Below, one piece after another: positions 40,601 to 48,376 of a DNA stretch of 60,885 bases; within the stretch, counting starts at the first letter, position 1; the number at the start of each line of letters is the position of its first letter. Under the pieces are notes generated by a model. It was not told the origin of the DNA. It did no database searches and saw only the letters and a program-made list of their open reading frames with translations. The DNA is from a virus: positions 1 through 60,885 of IMG/VR virus record IMGVR_UViG_3300048591_000686; one strand, 5' to 3'. Both the position numbers and the translations under genes were made by a program.

Positions 40601-40997
40601 GACGGACAAGTTCAGCGAGTTCAAAGAGTTTCTGGCTGGCCTGGAATTGCCCAACCCCTTTGCCGGGCTGGCGTCGGCAGGGCAGGCGGTGATGGATGCC
40701 ATCGGCAATCTCGGCGGCGGCGGCAACGGCGGCGCGGACGGCGACCCCTCCACCCCGGAGGCGGGCGGCACATCCTACTTCCGCGGCGGGGCGGCGCAAA
40801 TCAACGAGCGCGGCTATGAGCAGGTGGTGCTCCCCGCGGGCAGCCGCGTCTACACCAACGGGCAGACCAACAACCTGCCTACGGGCGAGGCGCGTACCAT
40901 CAACATCAATATGGGCGGCATCACGGTCAAGTCGGACCGCGATGCGCACTATGTGGTCAACACGCTGCGCGACGCGCTGGCGGGGATGGGGGCGTAG
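37605..40997 (+). CDS. Tape measure protein
   Basis: A 1130-aa tail-length ruler. The N-terminus (about 45-330) is a TP901-type domain: MSLGVTAPLVGIASAAISSA, ADFEQSLNIMAQVSAATGDQ. Hydrophobic segments lie near 350-420. The Trp-rich tandem region (about 585-760: repeats like AAAWAIAWPAMQAAWDAVWP) and a coiled C-terminal half follow. The length predicts a tail of about 170 nm at 1.5 angstrom per residue. Its C-terminal region is Gly-rich with FRGGAAQINERGYEQVVLPA. Confidence 0.9.
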   Translation: MGEGVNLGSAYGTIEIGTDGAQQSINSLSDTMRKAGAAMSLGVTAPLVGIASAAISSAADFEQSLNIMAQVSAATGDQMAALQAQALEMGAVTSFSAGEAAQAQLELAKAGMAPADVMKALPGVLDAAAAGGMGLAESATLVSGALNAFGLDASESASVANQLAAAANASAADMSDLGAGLQQGGFAFSAAGQQLDDLNASLAILSNVGLSGSDAGTALKNAMMRLMNPTAEAAGLMEELGINVYDTQGQMLPWADVIQVFDTALAGLTDEQRNAALGTIMLGDGMKAFIPLLDQGKEGFLEMKAAVNQEGSAAATAGARMKGMRGAVEYLMGSIDSFLIGTALPFLDTFSGVVRIVADGITAFGALPRPVIDAALAFAAVLAAAGPLMLAISGIATAAAFLASPLGLLVLGVGAVAAGFVMWQQNLGGIQQRVAALATYFKDLAESVTGLDFDAIADGLRSFANYIGLVVEDGDYLNDWLTNLPPAVQPAAEALGRFVAAVSSLFQTGDFGALAQTLRDAFPEAAAAVDGAISTISEAFGKIAETIQSFREGYLDVPELIWNIANALTGGGADYYVIRDAVNAIGAAWQSIQGAALALWAWLQIAIPLAVTSLQGAWAAAWPAMLEAFGATWDALRTGLAAAWTWLSINIPAALAWLAAAWAIAWPAMQAAWDAVWPAIQSAWGTAQTFLSTDLPAALATMQEKWDTVWPAAQATWSAVWTPLSAAWTTAKTWLDTTLPAALTTLQTAWEGAWPALQTATTTAWTAIQGTFDSIKAAFAAVQTGAGNLRTTLSGFAAQAAIVGGLLAAFFAPALERLQTAFNALPEKLAPLLPKLQELGGAIGGLMQALAPFVALIGVGLAIAVNFGIERLTTTFETLPGLLGPIIDQVTATIKLITVILTEVVAGVRAAIDGDWTAVWGSAKRVASEFSTFFRGLFSRLGTFMRAVARNISEPIINTLKSLGIDITPHLESVRKTFEDIWTKVKGYIQPVIDIVGTVTDKFSEFKEFLAGLELPNPFAGLASAGQAVMDAIGNLGGGGNGGADGDPSTPEAGGTSYFRGGAAQINERGYEQVVLPAGSRVYTNGQTNNLPTGEARTININMGGITVKSDRDAHYVVNTLRDALAGMGA

Positions 40998-42275
40998 ATG
41001 CTGCTGCGACTGACCGACGGCACGACCACGCTCACCCTCAGCGGTGCGGGCGCGTACCTGGGCGCAACCTATTTCCCCAGCGGCCAACCAGGGGCGGCGC
41101 GGGTGACGGAATCGTTCCCCCTCATCCTGGAGGGCACAGAGAGCGCTATCCGCGCGGCCGTCCAGGATGTGCAGCAGATGTTCGCGCGGGCGCGTGAGCG
41201 GGAGAAGGCGCTGACCGCCCGCGTATTCGCCGAGTTCCGCCCGGTCGATTCGGGCGACATTTTCCGCTGCGAGATCTTCGACGGCGATGCCAACTACGCA
41301 CAGGCCCCGGCGGAGCGCAGCCTCTACAGCGCCACCAGTACCGTGCGCGTCACCGTCACCTGGGAGCGGGCGGCGGGCTGGGAGGGGCCGGAGGAAGAGA
41401 TGTGGCTATCCTCCTCGACGCAGACCGAGCGCACCGGCGGGGTGAGTCTCGCCATCAACGACAACGTATCAGTGCCCAACTGGGCAGGCATCGCCGCCGC
41501 CCGCGTCAAAGGCACGCGACCCGCACCGATCCGGCTGCGCGTCACCAACAACAGCGGCACCGGCATCCAGTGGCGCAACATGTTCATCGGCGTCAACGCC
41601 TTTAGCGCGCCCACCAGCGCGGACCTGTGGCTGTTGGGCAGCGAGGCCAACGCCGGGGCCGCGGCCTCGTGGGGGGCAGGCGTAACACACAGCAGCCTGC
41701 AATGGTTATTCCCCCTGTCAGCGACGTTGCTGGGGCAGGCGCAGGGGCGCACATTCCGCGTGATCGCCGCCTTCGACAGTGTGTCGTCAGGGGCGGCGTT
41801 GCGGGCGTCGGTGGGCGCCTATGTGTCCAGTGTCTACACGCCCAACCGCTACGGGCAGGAGCGGTCCAACCAGGGCGAGGTGGTGGACCTGGGCGAGTTT
41901 CCGATCCCCCCCGGCGGCTACAACGTCGCCAACGCTGCGGCGGCGCTGGCCATCACCGTGCGATCGACACTGAGCGGCTCCGGCACGCTCGATTTTGTGA
42001 TGCTGATGCCCACCGACAGCTACCGGCGGCTGCGGCAGATCGGCTACACGCTCGCCAACCTGGACAGCATCGAGGACGACGGGATCGAGGGCGGCGCGTA
42101 CTGGTTGTCGGGGTCAAGTCGCTACCCCACTGTGCGGGCGTCGGGCGCGCCGCTGATGGTGTTCCCCGAGCGCGACCAGCGCATCTACATCATGGCCGAC
42201 GAAAACGCCAACTGGACGGCAGGGCGCGCCATCCTGGTGCGGGCATGGTACAGGCCGGTGTACGACAATGTTTAA
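40998..42275 (+). CDS. Distal tail protein (Dit-like)
   Basis: 425 aa, immediately downstream of the tape measure. The N-terminal part with VTESFPLILEGTESAIRAAV is followed by a jelly-roll-like region with a WLSSSTQTER/GVSLAIND segment. Position and size fit a baseplate hub/distal tail protein. Overlaps the next gene by eight bases. Confidence 0.65.
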   Translation: MLLRLTDGTTTLTLSGAGAYLGATYFPSGQPGAARVTESFPLILEGTESAIRAAVQDVQQMFARAREREKALTARVFAEFRPVDSGDIFRCEIFDGDANYAQAPAERSLYSATSTVRVTVTWERAAGWEGPEEEMWLSSSTQTERTGGVSLAINDNVSVPNWAGIAAARVKGTRPAPIRLRVTNNSGTGIQWRNMFIGVNAFSAPTSADLWLLGSEANAGAAASWGAGVTHSSLQWLFPLSATLLGQAQGRTFRVIAAFDSVSSGAALRASVGAYVSSVYTPNRYGQERSNQGEVVDLGEFPIPPGGYNVANAAAALAITVRSTLSGSGTLDFVMLMPTDSYRRLRQIGYTLANLDSIEDDGIEGGAYWLSGSSRYPTVRASGAPLMVFPERDQRIYIMADENANWTAGRAILVRAWYRPVYDNV

Positions 42276-44262
42276 TTATCCGTTCGGCGCTGAGTTCACC
42301 ACCCGGCAGGGGCAGCCGATCACCGTCCAGGCTGACCTGGAGTTTCGCCCCCTGCGGTGGAAAGCCGCGGCGCACGGCGGGCCGGTCGAATGCGACATCG
42401 CCGTGACCGGCACGCGGGCGGGGCTGAAAAGCCTGCGCGAGTGGCTGCGCTACGGGGTCAATGTCGTCAACCCCACCGGCTCGACCGTGTGGTGGGGCTA
42501 CATGCACGAGGTGGCCCTGCAGTTGGATGGTTGGGTGGTGACGTGCAGCCTCGACAACCTGCGTAACCGCGTCGCCATCACCTATTCGTCGCTGGAGGGG
42601 GCCGTCGAATCGGCGCTGACCACGGCGTGGGTTGACGACGCGGGCAGCCAGGGCGAATACGGCATTCGCGAGCATTTTGAGTCCATCGGGCAGGCGACGC
42701 CCAGCATGGCCACCACCTACCGTGACCGGCTGCTGGCCCAGGGCGCGCGACCGGCCTACGGCAAGGCACAGGCGGGCGACAACACACCGCAGGCGACGCT
42801 CAAATGCCGCGGGTGGTTCGCGGCGCTTGGCTGGCGCTACTACCTGCGCACGGATGGGCGGCTGGAACACATGCCGTCTGGCACGGAGACGCAGCCCATC
42901 GGGTGGGGCATCGCCGCGTCGAATCAAATCGGGTTCGGCGGCGCGGCCATCCACGACGCGGGCGGGCGACTGGAAGCCATCCAGACGGGGATGCTGGTGA
43001 CGGTCAGCGGATCGAGCGCCAACAACAAGACGTTCACCGTCGGCGATGGCACGTCGGAGGATGTGGACACCTATACCAACACGTCGATCCGCTTTGAACC
43101 CTCCGACGACATCATCGATTCGTGGGCGGGGATGACCATGGTCAAGTCAGACCACTGGCTGCGCGTCCAGGGGTCAGCGCTCAACAGCCGCTGGCACTGG
43201 GTGGGCAATGCCGGCGGCGACCATTTGCGCACGTCGGCGGCCGTCAGCGGGGCCATCGCCAACGAAGCGGCGGGGCCATCCATCACGCTCACGCAGGCGC
43301 AGAAATTGAGCACGGTGGACGCGGCGACCTACGAAGCGCCCGGCACCGCCGCGTCAGCCAATGTCACCCTGCACGGCCATCAGGTCGCGCAGCGCTTTAC
43401 GCTCGGGGCGGCGATGAAGATCGACCGCGTGATGGTCGAGGCGGGCACGGTGGGCACACCGACCGACAGCCTGGAGGTGCGGGTGCTGACCGACAGCGGC
43501 GGCACACTGGGCAGCCTGCTCACCAGCGGCACCCTCGCGGCGGCGGCGCTGACCGACAGCATGACCGCGGTGTGGGTGCCCGTAACCACGGTTACGCTGG
43601 CCGCGGGCAACTACTGGATTCAGGTGCGGCGTTCGGGCGCGGTGCACGGCCTCAACTACTACAACGTTGGCATGACGCCCACCGCCTACGGAGCCTGCCA
43701 GATGTGGACCGGCAGCGCCTGGGTGACGCACGTCCCCGGCTGGTTCCTGCGTTTCAAACTGTGGGCGGTCGAAGACACCGGCATCATGGCGGAGACGATG
43801 CTGGCGAGCAAGGCACAGTTTATGACGCTCGCCACCGGCTACACATCGGGCGTCAACGGCTATCCAACGATGGACCAGCAGGCGGCGGTGAGCGACGAAC
43901 TGGACCGGCTGACCAAAATCGGCGCGTCGGGCGGCGCGCGGGTGTTGGCGGATGTGTCGCCCGACCTCGTGCTGCGGCTGGCCACCCAACCCGCCGCGGT
44001 GCCCGGCGAGACGCTGCGCATGTTCGCGGCGGGAGGCAAAGTGCGGCTGACCGACGCGGCGGGTTCGCCGTGGCCAGCGGGGATGCTGCCGGCGGGGATG
44101 TGGGTGGAACTGGCCGACCTGGACAGTGACCTTGCAGGCGAGGGGGGATTGTCGCCCGCGTTTGTCGAAACCGCGGAGTACGACGCCGAATCGGGCGGCT
44201 GGCGCATCGAATTTGAAGGCGAGCGCACGCTGCTCGACATGCTGAAAGTGCAGGCGGGATAG
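42268..44262 (+). CDS. Tail tip / receptor-binding region protein (664 aa)
   Basis: A large protein with PFGAEFTTRQGQPITVQADL at the start. An internal beta-sandwich, QRFTLGAAMKIDRVMVEAGT...GNYWIQVRRSG (about residues 370-455), has the look of a carbohydrate-binding module. The end is ILRAF-like, with ESGGWRIEFEGERTLLDMLK. A tail-associated baseplate protein by position; the binding module hints at contact with host sugars. The stop overlaps the next GTG. Confidence 0.65.
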   Translation: MFNYPFGAEFTTRQGQPITVQADLEFRPLRWKAAAHGGPVECDIAVTGTRAGLKSLREWLRYGVNVVNPTGSTVWWGYMHEVALQLDGWVVTCSLDNLRNRVAITYSSLEGAVESALTTAWVDDAGSQGEYGIREHFESIGQATPSMATTYRDRLLAQGARPAYGKAQAGDNTPQATLKCRGWFAALGWRYYLRTDGRLEHMPSGTETQPIGWGIAASNQIGFGGAAIHDAGGRLEAIQTGMLVTVSGSSANNKTFTVGDGTSEDVDTYTNTSIRFEPSDDIIDSWAGMTMVKSDHWLRVQGSALNSRWHWVGNAGGDHLRTSAAVSGAIANEAAGPSITLTQAQKLSTVDAATYEAPGTAASANVTLHGHQVAQRFTLGAAMKIDRVMVEAGTVGTPTDSLEVRVLTDSGGTLGSLLTSGTLAAAALTDSMTAVWVPVTTVTLAAGNYWIQVRRSGAVHGLNYYNVGMTPTAYGACQMWTGSAWVTHVPGWFLRFKLWAVEDTGIMAETMLASKAQFMTLATGYTSGVNGYPTMDQQAAVSDELDRLTKIGASGGARVLADVSPDLVLRLATQPAAVPGETLRMFAAGGKVRLTDAAGSPWPAGMLPAGMWVELADLDSDLAGEGGLSPAFVETAEYDAESGGWRIEFEGERTLLDMLKVQAG

Positions 44263-47200
44263 TGCAGAGACAGACGCAGCTCGCCAACGAACTATGGCCG
44301 ATTTTCCTGCCGCGCATCGAAGCGATGCTGGTGGGCGCGGGCGCGGGCGGGGGCGGCGGCGCAACCACGCTGGCAGTGCACGACCTGGGCGGGGCGAATC
44401 ACAAGGGCACGCTGCGCGACGACCAGGCCCCCCAGTTTCTGCTGCGCAATGGGGCGCGGTCGCTGACCGGCAATCTCACGGTGGAACCGGGCGTCACCAT
44501 TGACGGCGTAGACATCAGCGAGAGCATCCACCCGCGGCAGCACAACATCATTGACCCTGCCGATCACACGGTGGTGGGCAGCGCATTGCAGGTGGTGGGC
44601 CTATCGGCCACCAACGCGCTGGCACTGCTGACGCCATCCAGTGACGTTGCCACTACACCCGCCGCGGCAATCCTGCGCTCGACCAGCGGCGGCGGGGTGA
44701 CGGTCAAGCTGATTGACATCGGCACGGTGGACGAAACAACCGGCGTCGGCAATTTGAATTTCGCCGGCCACGCTGTGATCGACGTGCCGCGCTCGGCTTA
44801 CCTGTTTCTCGACTCCGACAACAACAGCACGGCGGCGGCATTTGTCATCGGGGCCAACGGCACGAACTCGACCGCCGCGACGGAGCTATTCCGGTTCACG
44901 GAGGGCGGGCGCTTTGGGGTGGGCAACGCTGCGCCTTCGTATGAGGCCGACGTCACCGGCACGCTGCGGGCGACGGTGGCCGTGCGCACAGCGGAGACGT
45001 ACAGCACGACGAAAACGCAGACGCCGCTCATCGACACTAACACCGGGCAGAGTCTCACGCTACAGCCGGCGGATGCGGTCATCCTCACGCCCGGCAACAA
45101 CCAGGTGCGGCTGAGTGACGGCAAGGCATTTCAGACCAGCAGCTTTGTCAGCGGGTTTGCGGGCAGCGGGTTCCGGCTCGACCAGGGCATCAGCAGCACG
45201 GCGCGCACGCACATGGAAGTGGACGACCTCACCGTGCGCGGGAGGCTGAGTGTTTACGAGCTGCTGATTCGCCAAATCCGCGCGACCAATGGCAGCGTGT
45301 TTGTATCGTCTACCGCCAAGGTCAAGACGGTCACGAGCTTGGGTGGCGACGATTACCGGCTGGCGTGCGACTCAGAGGACCGGCACGGGTTCCTGGTTGA
45401 CGACAAAATCAGGGCGCAGCGATTCGCCGGCAACGGCGTCTATCAGTGCGACCTCACCGTGACGGCGGTGCTCAATTCGTTTACGTTTGATGCTGATGTG
45501 GTAAGCGGCTCCATCGCCCCCCAGGTGGGTATGGAGTTTGTGCGGCTGGGGAACAGCAGCAACGCCAACCGGCGCGGGTCGGTCTACCTGACCGCCGACG
45601 ATACCAACGCGCCGTTTATCGACGTGGTGGATGGGATCGTCACCCATGCCGACTGGAACACCTCCGGCAAGGTCAAGGTGCGCGTCGGCAAACTCACCGG
45701 CATCACGGCGGTGTCGAACGAGTACGGCATGATGGCCGGCAATGGATTTGCGGCGACCGACCAGTGGATCAAGGCCAGCAGTTCGGGCGTGCTGCTCAAC
45801 AACACGCCCATCAAGCTCTACAGCGGCGCGACGCAGACGGTCAACATCGACGCCGCCGGCACAGACATCTGGGTGGGGTCATCCAGCAGTGATAGGCGAC
45901 TGACGTGGGATGGCGGCACGCTGGCGGTGCGGGGGCAGATTACCGCTGAGTCCGGCTACATCGGCACCGCGGCGGGCGGCTGGGCGATCAACACGACCAA
46001 CATTGCCAGCACCAACATCCGCCTCGTGGCCGCGCCCGGCAGCAGCAATGCTCGCATCGAGGTGGGCGATTACGCCGGGGCCAGCAACAACGTGGCAGGG
46101 GTGGGCGGTGGCGCAGGTGCGGCAACGAGCATTGCGTTTTGGGCCGGGGCCACCTATGTCAACCGCGCAACGGCTCCCTTCCGCGTGCAGCACGACGGTG
46201 CCATCGTTGCCACCAGCGCGACCATCAGCGGCGACATCACCGCCAACACCGGCTACATCGGCGGGGCGTCGGGGTGGACGATTGCCAGCGGCCTGCTGAG
46301 TAGCAGCAATGTTCGCCTTTACAGCGGCACCACAACCAACGCCCGGCTAGAACTGGGCACCGGCACCGACACCAACACGGCAGGCGTGCGCGGCGGCGAC
46401 GGGACGGCGGCAGCAGTGGCGTTCTGGGCCGGGGCAACACATGCCAACCGCGCAACGGCTCCCTTCCGCGCATACCTGGATGGCCGCGTGTTTGCGACTT
46501 CCGCCACAGTCAGCGGCGATTTCTCCGTCAACTCATCCACGTTCGGCACATCCGGCATCCAGATGCAGTACAACGGGGGCACGCCCAGGTTTTACGCGGG
46601 CAACGGGTCTGACAAGTATTTCAAGTACGAGGGGGGAAACATCACGCTGGCCGGCACGGTGGACGGCGCTCTCTATGTGACGGGCAGCGTCTACGCCGGC
46701 AATGGCAACATCCGCATCAGCACGGACGGACAGCGCATGTTGCTGGTAGACTCGACCAGCCCCAACATCCCCACCAACAGCAGCGCAGTACGGTGGTTTA
46801 CGTCGCTGACATCTGCCTGGGCTGACACGCAGAATTACGCCGGGTTCGTCACCTACCGCAACACCGACGTCGCCTATCAGGTGCTCGATCTCATCCTCAC
46901 CAGCTACGTCGGCAGCACAAATGCAGCCGACTATGATGCCCGTGTGATTCTACAGGCGGGGCACAACCGCAGCGGCACGTATGAGGATGCTACACTGGTG
47001 GTGGCCCGCAACCGTGGCACGACGGGCGGGGCCATCACGGCCAACTGCACAACGTTCACGGCCAGCAACAACGTATACGTGACCGCCAACATGTCGGCGC
47101 AGTCGATCACCGACCGCACCCCGCACTATGACGGCGATGCGCTCGCCGAGCTGCGTAATGTGGCGGGCAAGACCAACCAGGGCAAGCGCGAGATCGACCA

Positions 47201-47345
47201 TGGCAGCCTCCCGGCGTTCGCCCGCAAGAAGGTGCGGAAACCGGACGGTACGCTAGAGGAAGGGCGCGATATCGGTGCCATGATCAGCGTGCTGACCAGG
47301 GCAGTACAGCAATTAGACGCACGTTTGGACGCAATAGGAGCATAG
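44262..47345 (+). CDS. Tail fibre protein with internal repeats
   Basis: 1027 aa. It starts with RQTQLANELWPIFLPRIEAM and a Gly run, then the attachment-like DLGGANHKGTLRDDQAPQFL. The long beta-rich shaft contains an internal duplication (about residues 560-750) with SIAFWAGATYVNRATAPFRV repeated as AVAFWAGATHANRATAPFRA. The C-terminal segment SAQSITDRTPHYDGDALAEL ending in a helix (ISVLTRAVQQLDARLDAIG) resembles an intramolecular chaperone/trimerisation tail. It is the main host-recognition fibre. Confidence 0.75.
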   Translation: MQRQTQLANELWPIFLPRIEAMLVGAGAGGGGGATTLAVHDLGGANHKGTLRDDQAPQFLLRNGARSLTGNLTVEPGVTIDGVDISESIHPRQHNIIDPADHTVVGSALQVVGLSATNALALLTPSSDVATTPAAAILRSTSGGGVTVKLIDIGTVDETTGVGNLNFAGHAVIDVPRSAYLFLDSDNNSTAAAFVIGANGTNSTAATELFRFTEGGRFGVGNAAPSYEADVTGTLRATVAVRTAETYSTTKTQTPLIDTNTGQSLTLQPADAVILTPGNNQVRLSDGKAFQTSSFVSGFAGSGFRLDQGISSTARTHMEVDDLTVRGRLSVYELLIRQIRATNGSVFVSSTAKVKTVTSLGGDDYRLACDSEDRHGFLVDDKIRAQRFAGNGVYQCDLTVTAVLNSFTFDADVVSGSIAPQVGMEFVRLGNSSNANRRGSVYLTADDTNAPFIDVVDGIVTHADWNTSGKVKVRVGKLTGITAVSNEYGMMAGNGFAATDQWIKASSSGVLLNNTPIKLYSGATQTVNIDAAGTDIWVGSSSSDRRLTWDGGTLAVRGQITAESGYIGTAAGGWAINTTNIASTNIRLVAAPGSSNARIEVGDYAGASNNVAGVGGGAGAATSIAFWAGATYVNRATAPFRVQHDGAIVATSATISGDITANTGYIGGASGWTIASGLLSSSNVRLYSGTTTNARLELGTGTDTNTAGVRGGDGTAAAVAFWAGATHANRATAPFRAYLDGRVFATSATVSGDFSVNSSTFGTSGIQMQYNGGTPRFYAGNGSDKYFKYEGGNITLAGTVDGALYVTGSVYAGNGNIRISTDGQRMLLVDSTSPNIPTNSSAVRWFTSLTSAWADTQNYAGFVTYRNTDVAYQVLDLILTSYVGSTNAADYDARVILQAGHNRSGTYEDATLVVARNRGTTGGAITANCTTFTASNNVYVTANMSAQSITDRTPHYDGDALAELRNVAGKTNQGKREIDHGSLPAFARKKVRKPDGTLEEGRDIGAMISVLTRAVQQLDARLDAIGA

Positions 47346-47350
47346 GAGCA

Positions 47351-47767
47351 ATGGCTATCACACTACCGACCGACGACGAACTACCACTGTTCGAGGATTT
47401 GGAGCGGCACTACCGGACCATCAAGCCGGCTGTGCAGGGCATCTACGACATGCTGGCGACGGTGCGGCGCCTGTGGTTGTTTGGCGGCGCTGACCAGATT
47501 CTGGCCGCGACGCCGGCGGACCAGGTGCCGCTGGGTCAGGGCAACATCACGGCGGCGGAATGGCTGGAGATCCAGCGGCTGTTCCATGCCCTAGGAGAAT
47601 GGATCGTCACGCCCGTCAGCCTGGCCACCGACCCCGAGGGCACACCGCCGGGGCCGATCCCGCTGGCCGTCATCAGCCGCCGCAAGATGGCGCTGGGGTC
47701 GGCAGCGCAGGTAATGAACACCATCCCCGCGCCTGTGCGGGTAATCGAAAGTGAGGACACAGAATGA
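47351..47767 (+). CDS. Tail-region hypothetical protein (138 aa)
   Basis: It follows the fibre by six bases. Helical N-terminus (LFEDLERHYRTIKPAVQGIY), then a mixed region. It may be a fibre assembly or attachment protein. The stop overlaps the next ATG. Confidence 0.55.
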   Translation: MAITLPTDDELPLFEDLERHYRTIKPAVQGIYDMLATVRRLWLFGGADQILAATPADQVPLGQGNITAAEWLEIQRLFHALGEWIVTPVSLATDPEGTPPGPIPLAVISRRKMALGSAAQVMNTIPAPVRVIESEDTE

Positions 47768-47997
47768 GCAGCAACATTATCGCAGTACCCGACGCGTTCG
47801 CCAGCCGCATCACCGGTTACATGCGCCAGCAGGAGACGCTTAACGTCGCCGTCCAGACGGCGGTAGCGACGGCTGCCGAGATGCTGGGGGTGCCGGAAGG
47901 CTACCAGTACAACCCGGAGGCGAAGGCCTTCGTGCCTGCGCCCGCGGAGCCGACACCTGTGCCACCGCCGCCCGATGGAGCGCAAGGCGCGGCGTAA
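47764..47997 (+). CDS. Small hypothetical protein with Pro-rich tail (77 aa)
   Basis: The helical core NIIAVPDAFASRITGYMRQQ, VAVQTAVATAAEMLGVPEGY is followed by a Pro/Glu/Thr tail (PAEPTPVPPPPDGAQGA). Unknown; a companion of the fibre genes. Confidence 0.5.
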   Translation: MSSNIIAVPDAFASRITGYMRQQETLNVAVQTAVATAAEMLGVPEGYQYNPEAKAFVPAPAEPTPVPPPPDGAQGAA

Positions 47998-48082
47998 TGT
48001 CAGTTGCCGGTCAGTAACAATGATGATTACAGGAGTATGATAGAGATGCGACAATATCCAACCGAAGTGAAAGGCCTTTTGT

Positions 48083-48376
48083 ATGCGTCTCGTCATCGTC
48101 GTTTTGGTCTGTGCGCTGGCGCTGGCTGGCGTGGCTGCACTGCTGCCGCCTGCCGGTGTGGTGGGGCAGACCATCCCGCCCGTTACCACGCCCCCACCGG
48201 GGCCGACGCCACTTGTCACCCCGACACCGGACCCGAATTGCACGCCGCTATCATGCGTGCCGCGCCCCACGCCGCCGCCGCCGCCGGAGCCCACTGCGAC
48301 CCCGCAGACGGACACGGGCATTTTCCCGGCCAAGCCCAGGGTGCTGGTCTATCTGCCCTACGTGTATATGCGGTAA
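48083..48376 (+). CDS. Secreted Pro-rich protein with Chloroflexi-like C-terminus
   Basis: ATG 48083 after AAAGG. The signal peptide MRLVIVVLVCALALAGVAAL is followed by Thr/Pro repeats (PVTTPPPGPTPLVTPTPDPN) with two Cys and a hydrophobic end VLVYLPYVYMR. Such short secreted proteins with a YLP-type C-terminus are frequent in Anaerolineae/Caldilineae genomes. The stop lies where the next gene should start. Confidence 0.6.
   Translation: MRLVIVVLVCALALAGVAALLPPAGVVGQTIPPVTTPPPGPTPLVTPTPDPNCTPLSCVPRPTPPPPPEPTATPQTDTGIFPAKPRVLVYLPYVYMR

Noticed and set aside
38766-41087. 773-codon minus-strand frame opposite the tape measure gene
   Set aside because: Arg/Gln/His-rich antisense of a highly repetitive Ala/Trp gene; no ribosome site and it contradicts the operon direction.
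48004-48372. 5' extension of the beta-helix gene to 48004
   Set aside because: Would overlap the entire secreted 97-aa gene and place a signal peptide in the middle of the protein.
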